NCBI GenBank assembly: GCA_902776365.1 | Contig: CACYPU010000005.1 | Location: 62,001 to 126,000, forward strand | DNA: 64,000 nucleotides | From: an uncultured Bacteroidota bacterium | GTDB lineage: Bacteria; Bacteroidota; Bacteroidia; Bacteroidales; P3 | Direction of reading: 5' to 3' | Translations under genes and position numbers: made by a program | Notes under the pieces: model-generated | Database searches by the model: none | What the model was told of the DNA's origin: nothing | What the model saw: the letters and a program-made list of their open reading frames with translations, nothing else | In this document: piece by piece, positions 54,170-62,594 of the stretch | Layout: each line of letters opens with the position of its first letter | Numbering within the stretch: position 1 is the first letter of the stretch

Positions 54170-54910
54170 CTAGACGATACCCTTACTTTCAAGCTCGTAA
54201 TATAATTGAGGGGTAGAACTCTCAACATAATAATGGAGTACTAAAAAAAACACTAGAATGATGACAATAATTACTATAACCCAAGCGACAGTTTTATTTC
54301 TCTTTCTCTTATGATCCAATGCTTGTTCCAATGCTGATTTTTTCTCCCATGCCTCATCTTTTGCTTTTTTAGCAGCTATTTGGTCTTCAAAGAAAGCGAT
54401 GCATTTTTTTTCTGCGTCACAAAAGGCGCCGTTGTCGATTGCTCTATTATATAGGGCCTGTAGAATTGTGATAAACTCATTAGCAGTACATTCTTCTATA
54501 ACAGAGTTATGGCGGTTACTTAATTGTACAGCTAAGGAATTGGCTAAACATAGTTTGTGTAATTGTTCCTTTGTGATTTCATAATATACCCGATAATAAG
54601 TGGAACATTCGTCTCCAAAAGAATTATCATTTTCTACCTCAATGTTTTCTCTACCGTCTATATTTAACCTCAGATATTCAGGAAAACCCTTATCTGCACG
54701 ATATGTCAAATAAATCGCCTCCTTCGTGGGATTGGACTTGTATACCACGTCTAACGGTACATCCTCGTGAATTGTCTCATCAGAACAATAATATTCTTCA
54801 AAATAATATTTACCATGATATGAATTGATGGATAGTTCGTTTTTGAACACATCATGATGCTCTTCCAATACATTGTACTCTTCAATGTTTTTTAATTCTT
54901 TCTCAAACAT
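54170..54910 (-). CDS. Tail-anchored paralog C, 246 aa
   Basis: Cytoplasmic part with FKNELSINSYHG, VVYKSNPTKEAIYLTYRAD and YYEITKEQLHKLCLANSLAVQLS, then a Lys-rich coiled coil (AAKKAKDEAWEKKSALEQ) and one C-terminal membrane helix (VAWVIVIIVIILVFFLVLHYY). Paralogs at 55207 and 55963 share the KNE, F-NID-N-I and K/EQ-x-CxAxSLxV motifs. Not recognised as any named family. AT-rich codons. Confidence 0.78.
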   Translation of the reverse strand: MFEKELKNIEEYNVLEEHHDVFKNELSINSYHGKYYFEEYYCSDETIHEDVPLDVVYKSNPTKEAIYLTYRADKGFPEYLRLNIDGRENIEVENDNSFGDECSTYYRVYYEITKEQLHKLCLANSLAVQLSNRHNSVIEECTANEFITILQALYNRAIDNGAFCDAEKKCIAFFEDQIAAKKAKDEAWEKKSALEQALDHKRKRNKTVAWVIVIIVIILVFFLVLHYYVESSTPQLYYELESKGIV

Positions 54911-54968
54911 ATTACTTCTAATTATTAATATACTTATTGTATTATTGAATTATGACTTTACCTTAGTT

Positions 54969-55076
54969 TCATCTTGGTAATAGTTGCGTACCTGTGATAC
55001 ACACCGATGTGAACTTAACTTGTTCTAGTGGGGCACCACAGTTGGGGCAGCTATTGCTATTTGTTTTAATAGACAT
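54969..55076 (-). pseudogene. Zinc-ribbon relic, 35 codons
   Basis: ATG at 55076 encodes MSIKTNSNSCPNCGAPLEQV and KFTSVC, nearly the same as the zinc ribbon of the 53435-54085 gene, then ITGTQLLPR and stop; the second knuckle is lost. It stands for a decayed copy of that gene, placed between paralogs C and B. The rest of the 54911-55206 gap holds nothing I recognise. Confidence 0.8.
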
Positions 55077-55206
55077 CTTATCTCACTCAGGGTTGCTTAT
55101 CTTAACCGCCCATATTATTTCTACTATTTCTTCTTGCATAAAAGCCATTACAACTTATTTACCTCTGTAAACATTGTGAGAATCCAACAAACATACTATA
55201 TTATCT

Positions 55207-55914
55207 TTATACTACAAGATACATAATCAAATAAATAATAGCCAAAACAGCAGCAATTGTCACACCAATCCATACCACACTTTTTTTATCTTTCTCTTTT
55301 TCTTTCCTTTTCTCTTCTAAAGCGACTTTCTTTTTTTCTTCTGCAGCATCAAATTTTTCAATAAGGTCATTTATTATTTTTTGAAATTCTCGAACAGAAT
55401 TGGAATACATATTGCTATCAATAGCCTTATTCCATATAGTTCTAAACTCAAGAATAAGTTCTGGAAAATCGTTGTAATCTGCCCCCAATTTGCTATCGTT
55501 AGTCATTACCCTAAGATTAAGACTTGTTGCCTGACAACATTTTTTTAGGTTGTCTTTATCAAGAGGGAACAGTGAATGGACATATCTTCCTTCGTTAATA
55601 TCAAAATGTTTTTTTAACATAATGTTTTCAATATTGTTCAGATTGATAATAATATATCCGTCATTGTATATTTTAGGGTTTGCTTTACAATTGGAGACAT
55701 TGTCAAAACTGGAAACGAGAAATATTGTTTCCTCTGACGGATTAGAACGAAACATGACACTGAATCCTGCACGGGGTCTAAACGAGTAATTATACCAAAG
55801 GCAATAAGTGTATATGCTCTTTTCGTTCTTGAAATTATCATATTCTTCAATAACACATTCCTTTGCAGGACATGTTCTTTGATATACCTGAAGTGATGTG
55901 AATAGATTATTCAT
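55207..55914 (-). CDS. Tail-anchored paralog B, 235 aa
   Basis: Same layout as the gene at 54170-54910: FKNEKSIYTYCLWYN, SVMFRSNPSEETIFLVS, DKDNLKKCCQATSLNLRVM, then a Lys/Glu coiled coil (EEKKKVALEEKRKEKEK) and a C-terminal membrane helix (VVWIGVTIAAVLAIIYLIMYL). The most diverged of the three. Strongly AT-rich. Confidence 0.78.
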   Translation of the reverse strand: MNNLFTSLQVYQRTCPAKECVIEEYDNFKNEKSIYTYCLWYNYSFRPRAGFSVMFRSNPSEETIFLVSSFDNVSNCKANPKIYNDGYIIINLNNIENIMLKKHFDINEGRYVHSLFPLDKDNLKKCCQATSLNLRVMTNDSKLGADYNDFPELILEFRTIWNKAIDSNMYSNSVREFQKIINDLIEKFDAAEEKKKVALEEKRKEKEKDKKSVVWIGVTIAAVLAIIYLIMYLVV

Positions 55915-55962
55915 AACAAAAGTTTTTATCTGTTTTTCAATGCTTTGTGATTAGACCACATA

Positions 55963-56694
55963 TCACATAATCGCTATCAATAAAAAACCAAGACCGATTG
56001 AGACACCTAAAAATAAAATGATGAACAAAATTGTGGAGAAACTATCTTTTACTTTTTCCTGCTTTATTTCTTCTGCATTCTGCTTTTGTTTTCTTTTTGT
56101 TTTTGAAATAATTGAGTTTAATTCATCAACAAACATCGAATGGTCAATCGCCTCATTATAAATCACTCGAAGTATCGGTATAAAACCATTAGCATTATCT
56201 TTTTCAAAACACACTGTATTTTTATTTTCCCTAACTTGTACCGCTAACGATGAAGCTTGACAGCATTGAAGAAATTGTTCTTTTGTCATTTCAAAATAAG
56301 TCCTACTTAGATTTGTATTATCAGTTTCAAAAAGGCTATACCATTCTTCGTGCCATTTATAATCTTTCGATGAAAAATTAACCCAAACTTGCTCAAAGTC
56401 GATATCTTCGTCAAACGACTTTTTCAGTTCGATATTCTTTTTCCCATCAATATTAACTATCAGTGATGATTCCGATGTGAGGTACACTCCTCCATATGCC
56501 ATATAAACCTTCTCTCCGTCTTGATTAGACTTATAGATGACATCTATCGGAAACCATGGATAATGCGGAGAAAAACATTCGCCTTTCTCACAGCAATGAA
56601 ACGAATTAATTATCAACTCGTTTTTGAACTTGTCCATTTTCTTTTCCACTACTCCGTTAGTGGAATACATCGAATTTCTAGGTCCTACAAACAT
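55963..56694 (-). CDS. Tail-anchored paralog A, 243 aa
   Basis: FKNELIINSFHCC, DVIYKSNQDGEKVYMAYGG and YFEMTKEQFLQCCQASSLAVQVR identify it as the same family; the end is a coiled coil (KTKRKQKQNAEEIKQEKV) plus C-terminal helix (ILFIILFLGVSIGLGFLLI). Start: two in-frame ATGs near 56694; the first is used. Confidence 0.78.
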   Translation of the reverse strand: MFVGPRNSMYSTNGVVEKKMDKFKNELIINSFHCCEKGECFSPHYPWFPIDVIYKSNQDGEKVYMAYGGVYLTSESSLIVNIDGKKNIELKKSFDEDIDFEQVWVNFSSKDYKWHEEWYSLFETDNTNLSRTYFEMTKEQFLQCCQASSLAVQVRENKNTVCFEKDNANGFIPILRVIYNEAIDHSMFVDELNSIISKTKRKQKQNAEEIKQEKVKDSFSTILFIILFLGVSIGLGFLLIAIM

Positions 56695-56749
56695 ATTAAA
56701 TAACTATAAAATAAATTAGATGACTCTCCATTACGTGTGGTCAAGTTTG

Positions 56750-56971
56750 CTACCGTATAGTTGTTTTCTTGTAACAGGGACAGTTTGTTTGTGAATTTGA
56801 GAATTGACATAGAGGGGCTCCTTTATCGCCCCGTCTTGTTATTTTGACATTATTTCTAGAGAGACAATTGATAGCAGTACACCTATCTTCTGTAGTATCT
56901 CCAATCGTGACATTCATCATATAAGCACAGGGTGAATTTTCCGTTTTGTTCTGGATTCTTGTTGCTTCCAT
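56750..56971 (-). CDS. Small cysteine-rich protein, 73 aa
   Basis: MEATRIQNKTENSPCAYMM... contains six cysteines (about residues 15, 31, 36, 55, 64 and 66), no signal peptide. The Cys spacing (CxxxxC, CxC) could bind zinc or an iron-sulphur site. Not a named family. It fits between the SPFH-linked four-TM gene and paralog A, with short gaps (12 nt upstream), so I take it as real. Confidence 0.6.
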   Translation of the reverse strand: MEATRIQNKTENSPCAYMMNVTIGDTTEDRCTAINCLSRNNVKITRRGDKGAPLCQFSNSQTNCPCYKKTTIR

Positions 56972-56983
56972 AATAAACTTGTA

Positions 56984-57331
56984 TTATTTTTTATTTTTTA
57001 AACTAACCCTATATGTCACATATAGTGCCATTGCTTCCATCAGCAGAAGCATCAACGACACTATCACGCACCAATTGTCCTGAATCTGATGTTTGGAGAA
57101 GAGCATTAACAGGAACATCACAGCACCGAGAGTTGCGAAGATGAAAGGCAGCGACACACGAAAAGCGGCTTTCATAGTGATGCTCTCGGTGATATACATT
57201 AGTGTGGCAGTAAGGATTACCACAATGCTAGTAGCAAACATATTGAAGGTATGGTAGCTGGACAACAACAATCCTGCCGCTATGTTGACTATCAACACCG
57301 CTATGGTTGCGAAAAGGATGGTCTTTTTCAT
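56984..57331 (-). CDS. Four-TM membrane protein, 115 aa
   Basis: MKKTILFATIAVLIVNIAAGLLL and three more hydrophobic segments with few charges; almost the whole chain is in the membrane. No named family. 18 nt after the SPFH gene, so probably a membrane partner of it. Confidence 0.72.
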   Translation of the reverse strand: MKKTILFATIAVLIVNIAAGLLLSSYHTFNMFATSIVVILTATLMYITESITMKAAFRVSLPFIFATLGAVMFLLMLFSKHQIQDNWCVIVSLMLLLMEAMALYVTYRVSLKNKK

Positions 57332-57349
57332 TATCGTAATGTTATGAGG

Positions 57350-58444
57350 TTAGACATTAGGAATGGGAGGCGGCGTGGGTTGCGCACCTGTGATACCCAA
57401 CGACGATAGTGGAGCCCATTGAGGCATTCCGGCTTTCCATACTAAGGTGTTTTCGTTCACGGTCCCTTGCTGTATCATCGTCTGAAGAGTGGCGAGGTCG
57501 AAAGGCCCCTGCTGCGCACCGGCAATGACTACATAGTACTGCACCTGCGGTACGGGAGGCGGTACCGCTGGCGGCTGTGTGTTGATGAAGGCACCTGCCA
57601 ATCCGGCCACCTGCGAGCCTATGCCCACTCCTGCACCAATACCCACTGCGGAATTCATCGCACCGCCGCCAGTATTGCCAGCAGCCTTCTCAAGCACATC
57701 GAAACTGCGTCGCATTTGATAGTTCTCGTTGCCGATGATACGCATCTCGGCTTTTGCATCGATGGCCTCCTTGAGACGCTGGAAACTGGCATCCTCCTCG
57801 TCAACTGTGACAGCGACCACGGTGAACAACTGCAACTCGACACCATACACATCAAAGACGGGTTGCAGCAGTCGCTGAGCTGTGTCAGACAGTTCGGTGG
57901 TCTTGCTTCCGATATTCACCACTGTTGCTTCGACCGTCAGCATAGCATCACTGATGATGGATGAGAGACGCGATTGGATGACACCACGGAAATAGTTTCC
58001 GAGGGTTACGGTATCGAACGATGGCATATTACCCACGAAACTCTCCAAAAAAAGACGGGGATTGCTGACGCGAAAACCGTATTGCCCATAGGCGCGTACA
58101 GGAACGATGACACCATACTTGGGGTCTTCAATCTGGATAGGTGCTGCTGTGCCCCAGGTACAGTCGAGCATGGTGGTTTGGTTGACGAACCACACCTCGG
58201 CCCCGAAGGGCGACTCCTTGCCGAAGGGCAGGTTGATAATCTTGTTGAGTAGCGGGATATTCTCGCTATTGAGGGTGTAGGTTCCCGACATGAACTCGTC
58301 GAGAATCTTGCCACCACGAACGAAGAAAGCCGTCTGTGCGGGATAAACAATCAACTGTGAACCCAGCCGTATGTCGTCTTCGGTGTACTTGCCAACCACC
58401 TCGTCGGAGTGGTTCTCATAGCGTACTACATTTACTAGTGCCAT
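57350..58444 (-). CDS. SPFH/YdjI-type protein with C-terminal GYF_2 domain
   Basis: A 364-residue protein. Residues ~1-240 belong to the SPFH-like 'virion core/YdjI' group (VVRYENHSDEVVGKY, QTAFFVRGGKILDEFMSGTYTL, PVRAYGQYGFRV). A Gly-rich linker (GGGAMNSAVGIGAGVGIGS) leads to a GYF_2 domain (YYVVIAGAQQGPFDLATLQ, WKAGMPQWAPL; about residues 303-350). Such proteins scaffold at membranes and usually keep company with zinc-ribbon/TM proteins; here the company is the unusual tail-anchored family. Strong Shine-Dalgarno (AGGAGGT) before the ATG. Confidence 0.92.
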   Translation of the reverse strand: MALVNVVRYENHSDEVVGKYTEDDIRLGSQLIVYPAQTAFFVRGGKILDEFMSGTYTLNSENIPLLNKIINLPFGKESPFGAEVWFVNQTTMLDCTWGTAAPIQIEDPKYGVIVPVRAYGQYGFRVSNPRLFLESFVGNMPSFDTVTLGNYFRGVIQSRLSSIISDAMLTVEATVVNIGSKTTELSDTAQRLLQPVFDVYGVELQLFTVVAVTVDEEDASFQRLKEAIDAKAEMRIIGNENYQMRRSFDVLEKAAGNTGGGAMNSAVGIGAGVGIGSQVAGLAGAFINTQPPAVPPPVPQVQYYVVIAGAQQGPFDLATLQTMIQQGTVNENTLVWKAGMPQWAPLSSLGITGAQPTPPPIPNV

Positions 58445-58478
58445 AGTATACCTCCTGTTATTTTCATTACAGCATACG

Positions 58479-58735
58479 AAAAAGCGCGGGTCTAAACTTT
58501 TTGCTTATCCCGCTACTTAGGCTCTCGCATTGCCTCCATCCGGGGATAAGCAATGCCGAAGCCCACGCTGTAATGATACTATAGAAGAACTATGTATATC
58601 ATACCCATGGACGTCGGTCATTGCGTTATCTTGCGGATGGGTTCTGAATTTGCGAGATTCAAGTAGCCGCAGCATAACGTTTAACTCAACGTCTTTTCAA
58701 TATGTCCGCCGCCCGCCCACTTTAGGGCTAAACGA
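58479..58735 (-). ncRNA. Rod-shaped structured RNA, 6S-like candidate, upstream of the SPFH gene
   Basis: On the minus strand a transcript from ~58735 folds end to end: GCTACTT/AAGTAGC, TCTCGCA/TGCGAGA, CATCCG/CGGATG, GATAA/TTATC, GCAATG/CATTGC, CCGA/TCGG and GTCCATG/CGTGGGC pair in nested order around a hairpin near 58575. A GCTTATCCC/GGGATAAGC pair competes with part of this. It ends in CCCGCGCTTTTT (58479-58483 as Us). Single long rod with internal loops is what 6S RNA looks like, and in Bacteroidales 6S is of this length. It might instead be the 5' leader of the SPFH gene. Confidence 0.55.
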
Positions 58736-58740
58736 CGCTG

Positions 58741-58772
58741 CAAAATTACAAATTTTATTTGAATCCACCAAA
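58741..58772 (-). promoter_or_regulatory. Promoter of the structured RNA / SPFH gene series
   Basis: Minus-strand TTTG (58772-58769), 20-nt spacer, TAATTTTG (58748-58741). It is a close match to the consensus. The nearest gene start downstream is 58444, so the ~260 nt between must be RNA. Confidence 0.8.
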
Positions 58773-58874
58773 TTTTTTTTCTTTCGTGGTTGCGCAAAAA
58801 CAAAAAAGTGATCAATTTCGACCACTTTTTTCGGAAACGGTAAAATATTTTTATATTAATTCGTTATTTTTTGG

Positions 58875-58882
58875 TATTTTTG
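58875..58882 (+). promoter_or_regulatory. -7 element of the VTC module
   Basis: TATTTTTG, 21 nt before ATG 58904. Confidence 0.65.
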
Positions 58883-58903
58883 CATTTCGATTTTATAGTC
58901 GTT

Positions 58904-59320
58904 ATGAGAAGATATGTCCTGTTAATGTTGTTGTTCTGCTTGGTAGGCGGGGTGGAAGTGTATGCCCAAAGCGACAAGCCGGACAAACGCGAACGGAGGA
59001 AGAACCTCGTGGTGAGGGAGTGGAACCAGCGGCCTGGGAGCAACGCTCCTTACTTGGACCATGTGACGACCTACGACGAGCTGGGCCGCAAGGTGGAGGA
59101 GATAGAGTATGCCTCCTATGGGCAGAAGAAACGTACGGTTTATGAGTATGAAGGGACAAACCTCAAATGCTCGCGGGAGATTGAATATGACCACAATAAT
59201 CGTGCCACGCGCATCAAGAAGTTTGAATATAACGCCGACGGCACCAAGGCTAAACAATATAATTACAAACCCAACGGGAAGTTGGAATCGGTGAAGACGT
59301 TTGAATATGGCTCGCGATAA
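58904..59320 (+). CDS. Exported protein with YD-like repeats, 138 aa
   Basis: Signal peptide MRRYVLLMLLFCLVGGVEVYAQ, then short repeats ending in aromatic-acidic pairs (VTTYDELGRKVEEIEY, REIEYDHNNRATRIKKFEY), like the YD/RHS-type beta units of exported Bacteroidota proteins. Function not known. It starts the VTC/DUF4956 group and lies 13 nt before the VTC gene. A longer in-frame start is rejected as it overlaps the promoter. Confidence 0.75.
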   Translation: MRRYVLLMLLFCLVGGVEVYAQSDKPDKRERRKNLVVREWNQRPGSNAPYLDHVTTYDELGRKVEEIEYASYGQKKRTVYEYEGTNLKCSREIEYDHNNRATRIKKFEYNADGTKAKQYNYKPNGKLESVKTFEYGSR

Positions 59321-59333
59321 TGTCTAGAATGAA

Positions 59334-60107
59334 ATGAGTATCTTGGATCAGATGGAGGCTATCGGGCTTGAGGAGGCAAAGGCGGTGCGGCTGATGAACC
59401 GCGTGGACCGGAAGTATCTGGCTTCCGCCGACGTGATGGAGGAGTTGCTGGGGAGGGTGACCGATGGCTACCGGGTGCAGGAGATAGCGGCAGGCAACTG
59501 GATAGCTCCCTACCGCACGCTTTATTTCGACACCGACGACCTGGCGATGTATACAATGCACCACAACGGGAAGCGGAACCGGCAGAAGTTGCGGGTGCGC
59601 ACCTACCGTTCCTCTGATACCACCTTCTTCGAAATCAAGAACAAAGACAACAAGGGTAGGACGAGTAAGGTGAGGATTCCGATGGATGTGACGATGTTCG
59701 ACTATGTGGAAGAAGTGGCGGAAGTGCGGGAGTTTGTGGAGGCGCACACCCCCTATAACTTTCGGTTTTCGATTCTCCATTCCCTGCATGCCTGTCTGGA
59801 GAACAGGTTCGAGCGTGTCACGCTGGTGGACAAAGGGAAGAAAGAGAGGGTGACTATTGACCGCGGGATTAGATTCCATAACCGCGCCACAGGCGTAGAT
59901 GCCGACATCAGCGGAATCCTGGTTGTCGAGGTAAAGCGCGAGGCCGGTGCCCCGATGTCGGAGATGGAGAGGACACTGCACGAGATGCATATACAGCCAC
60001 AGAGAATGAGCAAATACTGCATCGGCACCGCGCTTACCGACCCGACGGCCAAGAGGAACAGATTTAAACCTTCACTTTTGTATATTGATAATCTTTTAAC
60101 CTATTAA
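59334..60107 (+). CDS. VTC-domain polyphosphate polymerase-like protein
   Basis: A 257-residue CYTH/TTM-fold protein with RVDRKYLASADVME (family RxDxKY motif), RTLYFDTDDLAMYTMH, KLRVRTYRSSDTTFFEIKNK and LVVEVKREAG, i.e. the acidic and basic residues that line the polyphosphate tunnel. It would polymerise ATP gamma-phosphates. DUF4956 protein follows 10 nt later, the standard partner. Confidence 0.9.
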   Translation: MSILDQMEAIGLEEAKAVRLMNRVDRKYLASADVMEELLGRVTDGYRVQEIAAGNWIAPYRTLYFDTDDLAMYTMHHNGKRNRQKLRVRTYRSSDTTFFEIKNKDNKGRTSKVRIPMDVTMFDYVEEVAEVREFVEAHTPYNFRFSILHSLHACLENRFERVTLVDKGKKERVTIDRGIRFHNRATGVDADISGILVVEVKREAGAPMSEMERTLHEMHIQPQRMSKYCIGTALTDPTAKRNRFKPSLLYIDNLLTY

Positions 60108-60117
60108 TCTTTTTGAT

Positions 60118-60819
60118 ATGCCTGAATTTGATCCTGAAATTGCAAAGGAATTCGCTGTGGGCGACCAGTCGATAGAACTCCTTGGGGTGCCGTTCTTTGA
60201 TGGGCCAGGCCTCTGGAGGATGCTTATCCTCTTCGGCGTCAACTTGCTGGTATGCTGGATAATCACTCACTTCTTCTACTACCGCAAGAGCCGTCGGGGA
60301 GACTATTATTTCACCTATATGCTCTTCAGTATGGCTATCTTCTTCATCCTGTACCTGTTGCAGAATATGAAGGTGGAGGTGGGTATCGCCCTCGGTTTGT
60401 TCGGCATTTTCAGCATGATACGCTACCGGACGGAGCAGTTGCCCATCCGAGAGATGACCTATCTTTTTGTGCTTATCGGCATCAGCATCATCAACGGTGC
60501 GGGGATGGCCACAAGCTATGTGTCGTTTGTCTCTGTCAATGTGCTGTTCATCCTCGTCGTATGGGTGTTGGAGGCTGTTGGTATGGCGAATCGTAAGGCA
60601 CAGAAAATCATTACCTACGAGAAGATAGACCTGATAAAGCCCGACCGCCGGGAGGAACTGATGGCCGACCTGCGTGAACGCACGGGACTTGACATTGTGA
60701 AAGTGCAGGTGGGAAGCATTGATTTCCTTAGAGATACGGCACTGTTAAAGGTGACATACATCCCCGATGACCCAGAGCCGAACGATGTCGACAAGGTGAC
60801 AAGGTTAGGCAGGGAGTGA
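60118..60819 (+). CDS. DUF4956 membrane protein
   Basis: A 233-residue protein with four membrane segments (LLVCWIITHFFYYRK, YMLFSMAIFFILYLLQ, MTYLFVLIGISIING, VLFILVVWVLEAVG) and the highly conserved GIALGLFGIFSMIRYRTEQLPIREMTYLF-type centre (about residues 91-119). It pairs with VTC proteins and may pass or anchor polyphosphate. Terminator downstream. Confidence 0.92.
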   Translation: MPEFDPEIAKEFAVGDQSIELLGVPFFDGPGLWRMLILFGVNLLVCWIITHFFYYRKSRRGDYYFTYMLFSMAIFFILYLLQNMKVEVGIALGLFGIFSMIRYRTEQLPIREMTYLFVLIGISIINGAGMATSYVSFVSVNVLFILVVWVLEAVGMANRKAQKIITYEKIDLIKPDRREELMADLRERTGLDIVKVQVGSIDFLRDTALLKVTYIPDDPEPNDVDKVTRLGRE

Positions 60820-60875
60820 GAGGAAAAAGGACGGGGCTATTTCCCTGCGTAAGTTCCAAGAGGTAAGAAGATAAG

Positions 60876-60909
60876 AAGTTATCAACCGTGTGGTTTGATA
60901 ACTTTTTTA
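60876..60909 (+). terminator. Terminator of the VTC/DUF4956 operon
   Basis: AGTTATCAA - CCGTGTGG - TTTGATAACT then TTTTTT on the plus strand. Confidence 0.9.
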
Positions 60910-61014
60910 TATTATATACGCACGAGAAAAAAAAATATGGTACTTTTACAACTGGAAAAAGTACCGTTGTAATGGTGCAAATGGCTAAGAATTAAGAGTT
61001 AACAAATAGAATCT

Positions 61015-61995
61015 ATGAAAGATAACATCAAAGAACTGACTGAGGGCATGCAAAGGTTGTGTGCCATTGCCAATCGTATTGTGGGTCGTCCGGAAGAGGT
61101 GAGTCGTATAGAGAAAGACCTCTTGCTGGAGGACTTGCGTCGGCTGTACGATGTTGCATTGCGACTCTGCGACGAAGGGGAAGAGGCGTGTGAGACGGGG
61201 AAGGAAAGACATGAGATGGTGCCCGAGGCGGAGATGCCCGACGAGGAGATGCTCTCGTCGACGGTGATGGCCACGATGGCGGCCATGGGTGTGGCGGAGC
61301 CTGCTGCCCCTGAAGTCGTCCCTGAGTCGGAGCCTGAACCTGCTCCTGAGCCTGAGCCTGTCGTCGTTCCTGAACCCGAACCCGAGCCGGAGCCCGCTCC
61401 GGCACCTGAGGCTCCTGTCGCCGAGATGCCCAAGATGGAGGAATTGGAGGCCAACGGAAACAGCCTGCTCTTCGACGAGGTGATTATTGAACCGGAGACC
61501 CCTGTGGTTTCGGAGTCTCCGAAAACCCCGGAGGCTCCCGAACCCTCAGTGGTTCCTGAGACTCCCGCCCCCGAACCCGAATCGGCATCCAAGGCAGGTG
61601 TGCAGGCGTCGCTGCTCGACTATCTGCACTCGCCTCAATCGCATCGCGGCAACTCCCCGAGCCTGGGAGAGCAGCTGAAACCCTCGGTGCGCACGCTGGG
61701 CGAGAAACTTGGAGGTGTGGAGAATGGGGAACCCCGAATGGAAAGTGGGATAGATGCCGGCAAAAAAGTCTCCGACCTGCGTACCGTCATCAACATCAAC
61801 GACAAGTTCAGCTTCATGAGCGAGCTGTTCCACAACAACATGAAGGCTTATAACGACTTTATCCTCCGCCTGAACAGCATCGACACCCGCGACGAGGCCC
61901 TGCTTTGTGTCAACGAGGTGTCGGCGCAGTACAAGTGGGACGACAGTTCGTTGGCGGTGCAGTCGTTCTTCAAGGTGTTTGACAAGAAGTTTTGA
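61015..61995 (+). CDS. Hypothetical protein with a Pro/Glu-rich middle, 326 aa
   Basis: N-terminal helical part (IKELTEGMQRLCAIANRIV), then a low-complexity linker of Pro-Glu repeats (PEPAPEPEPVVVPEPEPEP, about residues 100-180) and a C-terminal helical domain (INDKFSFMSELFHNNMKAYN) that recurs in Bacteroidota proteins next to gmk. The same C-terminal motif is often found in them, but its role is not known. 35 nt before gmk. Confidence 0.82.
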   Translation: MKDNIKELTEGMQRLCAIANRIVGRPEEVSRIEKDLLLEDLRRLYDVALRLCDEGEEACETGKERHEMVPEAEMPDEEMLSSTVMATMAAMGVAEPAAPEVVPESEPEPAPEPEPVVVPEPEPEPEPAPAPEAPVAEMPKMEELEANGNSLLFDEVIIEPETPVVSESPKTPEAPEPSVVPETPAPEPESASKAGVQASLLDYLHSPQSHRGNSPSLGEQLKPSVRTLGEKLGGVENGEPRMESGIDAGKKVSDLRTVININDKFSFMSELFHNNMKAYNDFILRLNSIDTRDEALLCVNEVSAQYKWDDSSLAVQSFFKVFDKKF

Positions 61996-61999
61996 GTGC

Positions 62000-62029
62000 G
62001 TTAATGTTAATGCGTTAATGTGTTAGTGT
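62000..62029. repeat. Short degenerate tandem repeat (GTTAATGC type)
   Basis: About four units of GCGTTAAT / GTTAATGT between the 326-aa gene and gmk. Confidence 0.7.
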
Positions 62030-62030
62030 T

Positions 62031-62594
62031 ATGGGTAAAGCTATTTTGTTTTCTGCGCCGTCGGGATGTGGCAAGACCACTATTATCAAGGAGCTGATGA
62101 AATGCTTCGACTGTTTCGACTTCAGCATCTCCGCCACCTCGCGTGCTCCGCGTGGCGAGGAGGTCAACGGGCAGGACTATTATTTCCTCAGCAAGGAGGA
62201 GTTCATGTCCCGTGTGGCGAAAGATGAGTTTCTGGAGTGGGAGGAGGTCTACAGCGGCACCTGCTATGGTACGCTGAAGAGCGAGATTGACCGCATCTGG
62301 GACATGGGCAAGGTCATCGTCTTCGATGTCGACGTGAACGGCGGTCGCAATATCAAGAAATACTTCGGTGCCGACGCCCTCTCCATCTTCGTGATGCCAC
62401 CGAGCATCGAGGTGCTGGAACAGCGTCTGCGCAGTCGTGGCACCGACAGCGAGGAGGCTATCGTGAAACGCCTCGGCCGCAGCGCCGAGGAGCTGAAGCA
62501 GGCCCCTGCATTTGATGTGACGATTGTGAACGACGACCTGCAGCGTGCCGTGAATGAAACCCGCAATGTGATAGAGAAATTTTTAAAGGGTTAA
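62031..62594 (+). CDS. gmk: Guanylate kinase
   Basis: A 187-residue P-loop kinase (FSAPSGCGKTTIIKELM, Walker A at residues ~8-16) with SATSRAPRGEEVNGQDYYF, EWEEVYSGTCYGTLKSEI (GMP-binding) and FDVDVNGGRNIKKYF motifs. Converts GMP to GDP. Standard length. Confidence 0.97.
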   Translation: MGKAILFSAPSGCGKTTIIKELMKCFDCFDFSISATSRAPRGEEVNGQDYYFLSKEEFMSRVAKDEFLEWEEVYSGTCYGTLKSEIDRIWDMGKVIVFDVDVNGGRNIKKYFGADALSIFVMPPSIEVLEQRLRSRGTDSEEAIVKRLGRSAEELKQAPAFDVTIVNDDLQRAVNETRNVIEKFLKG

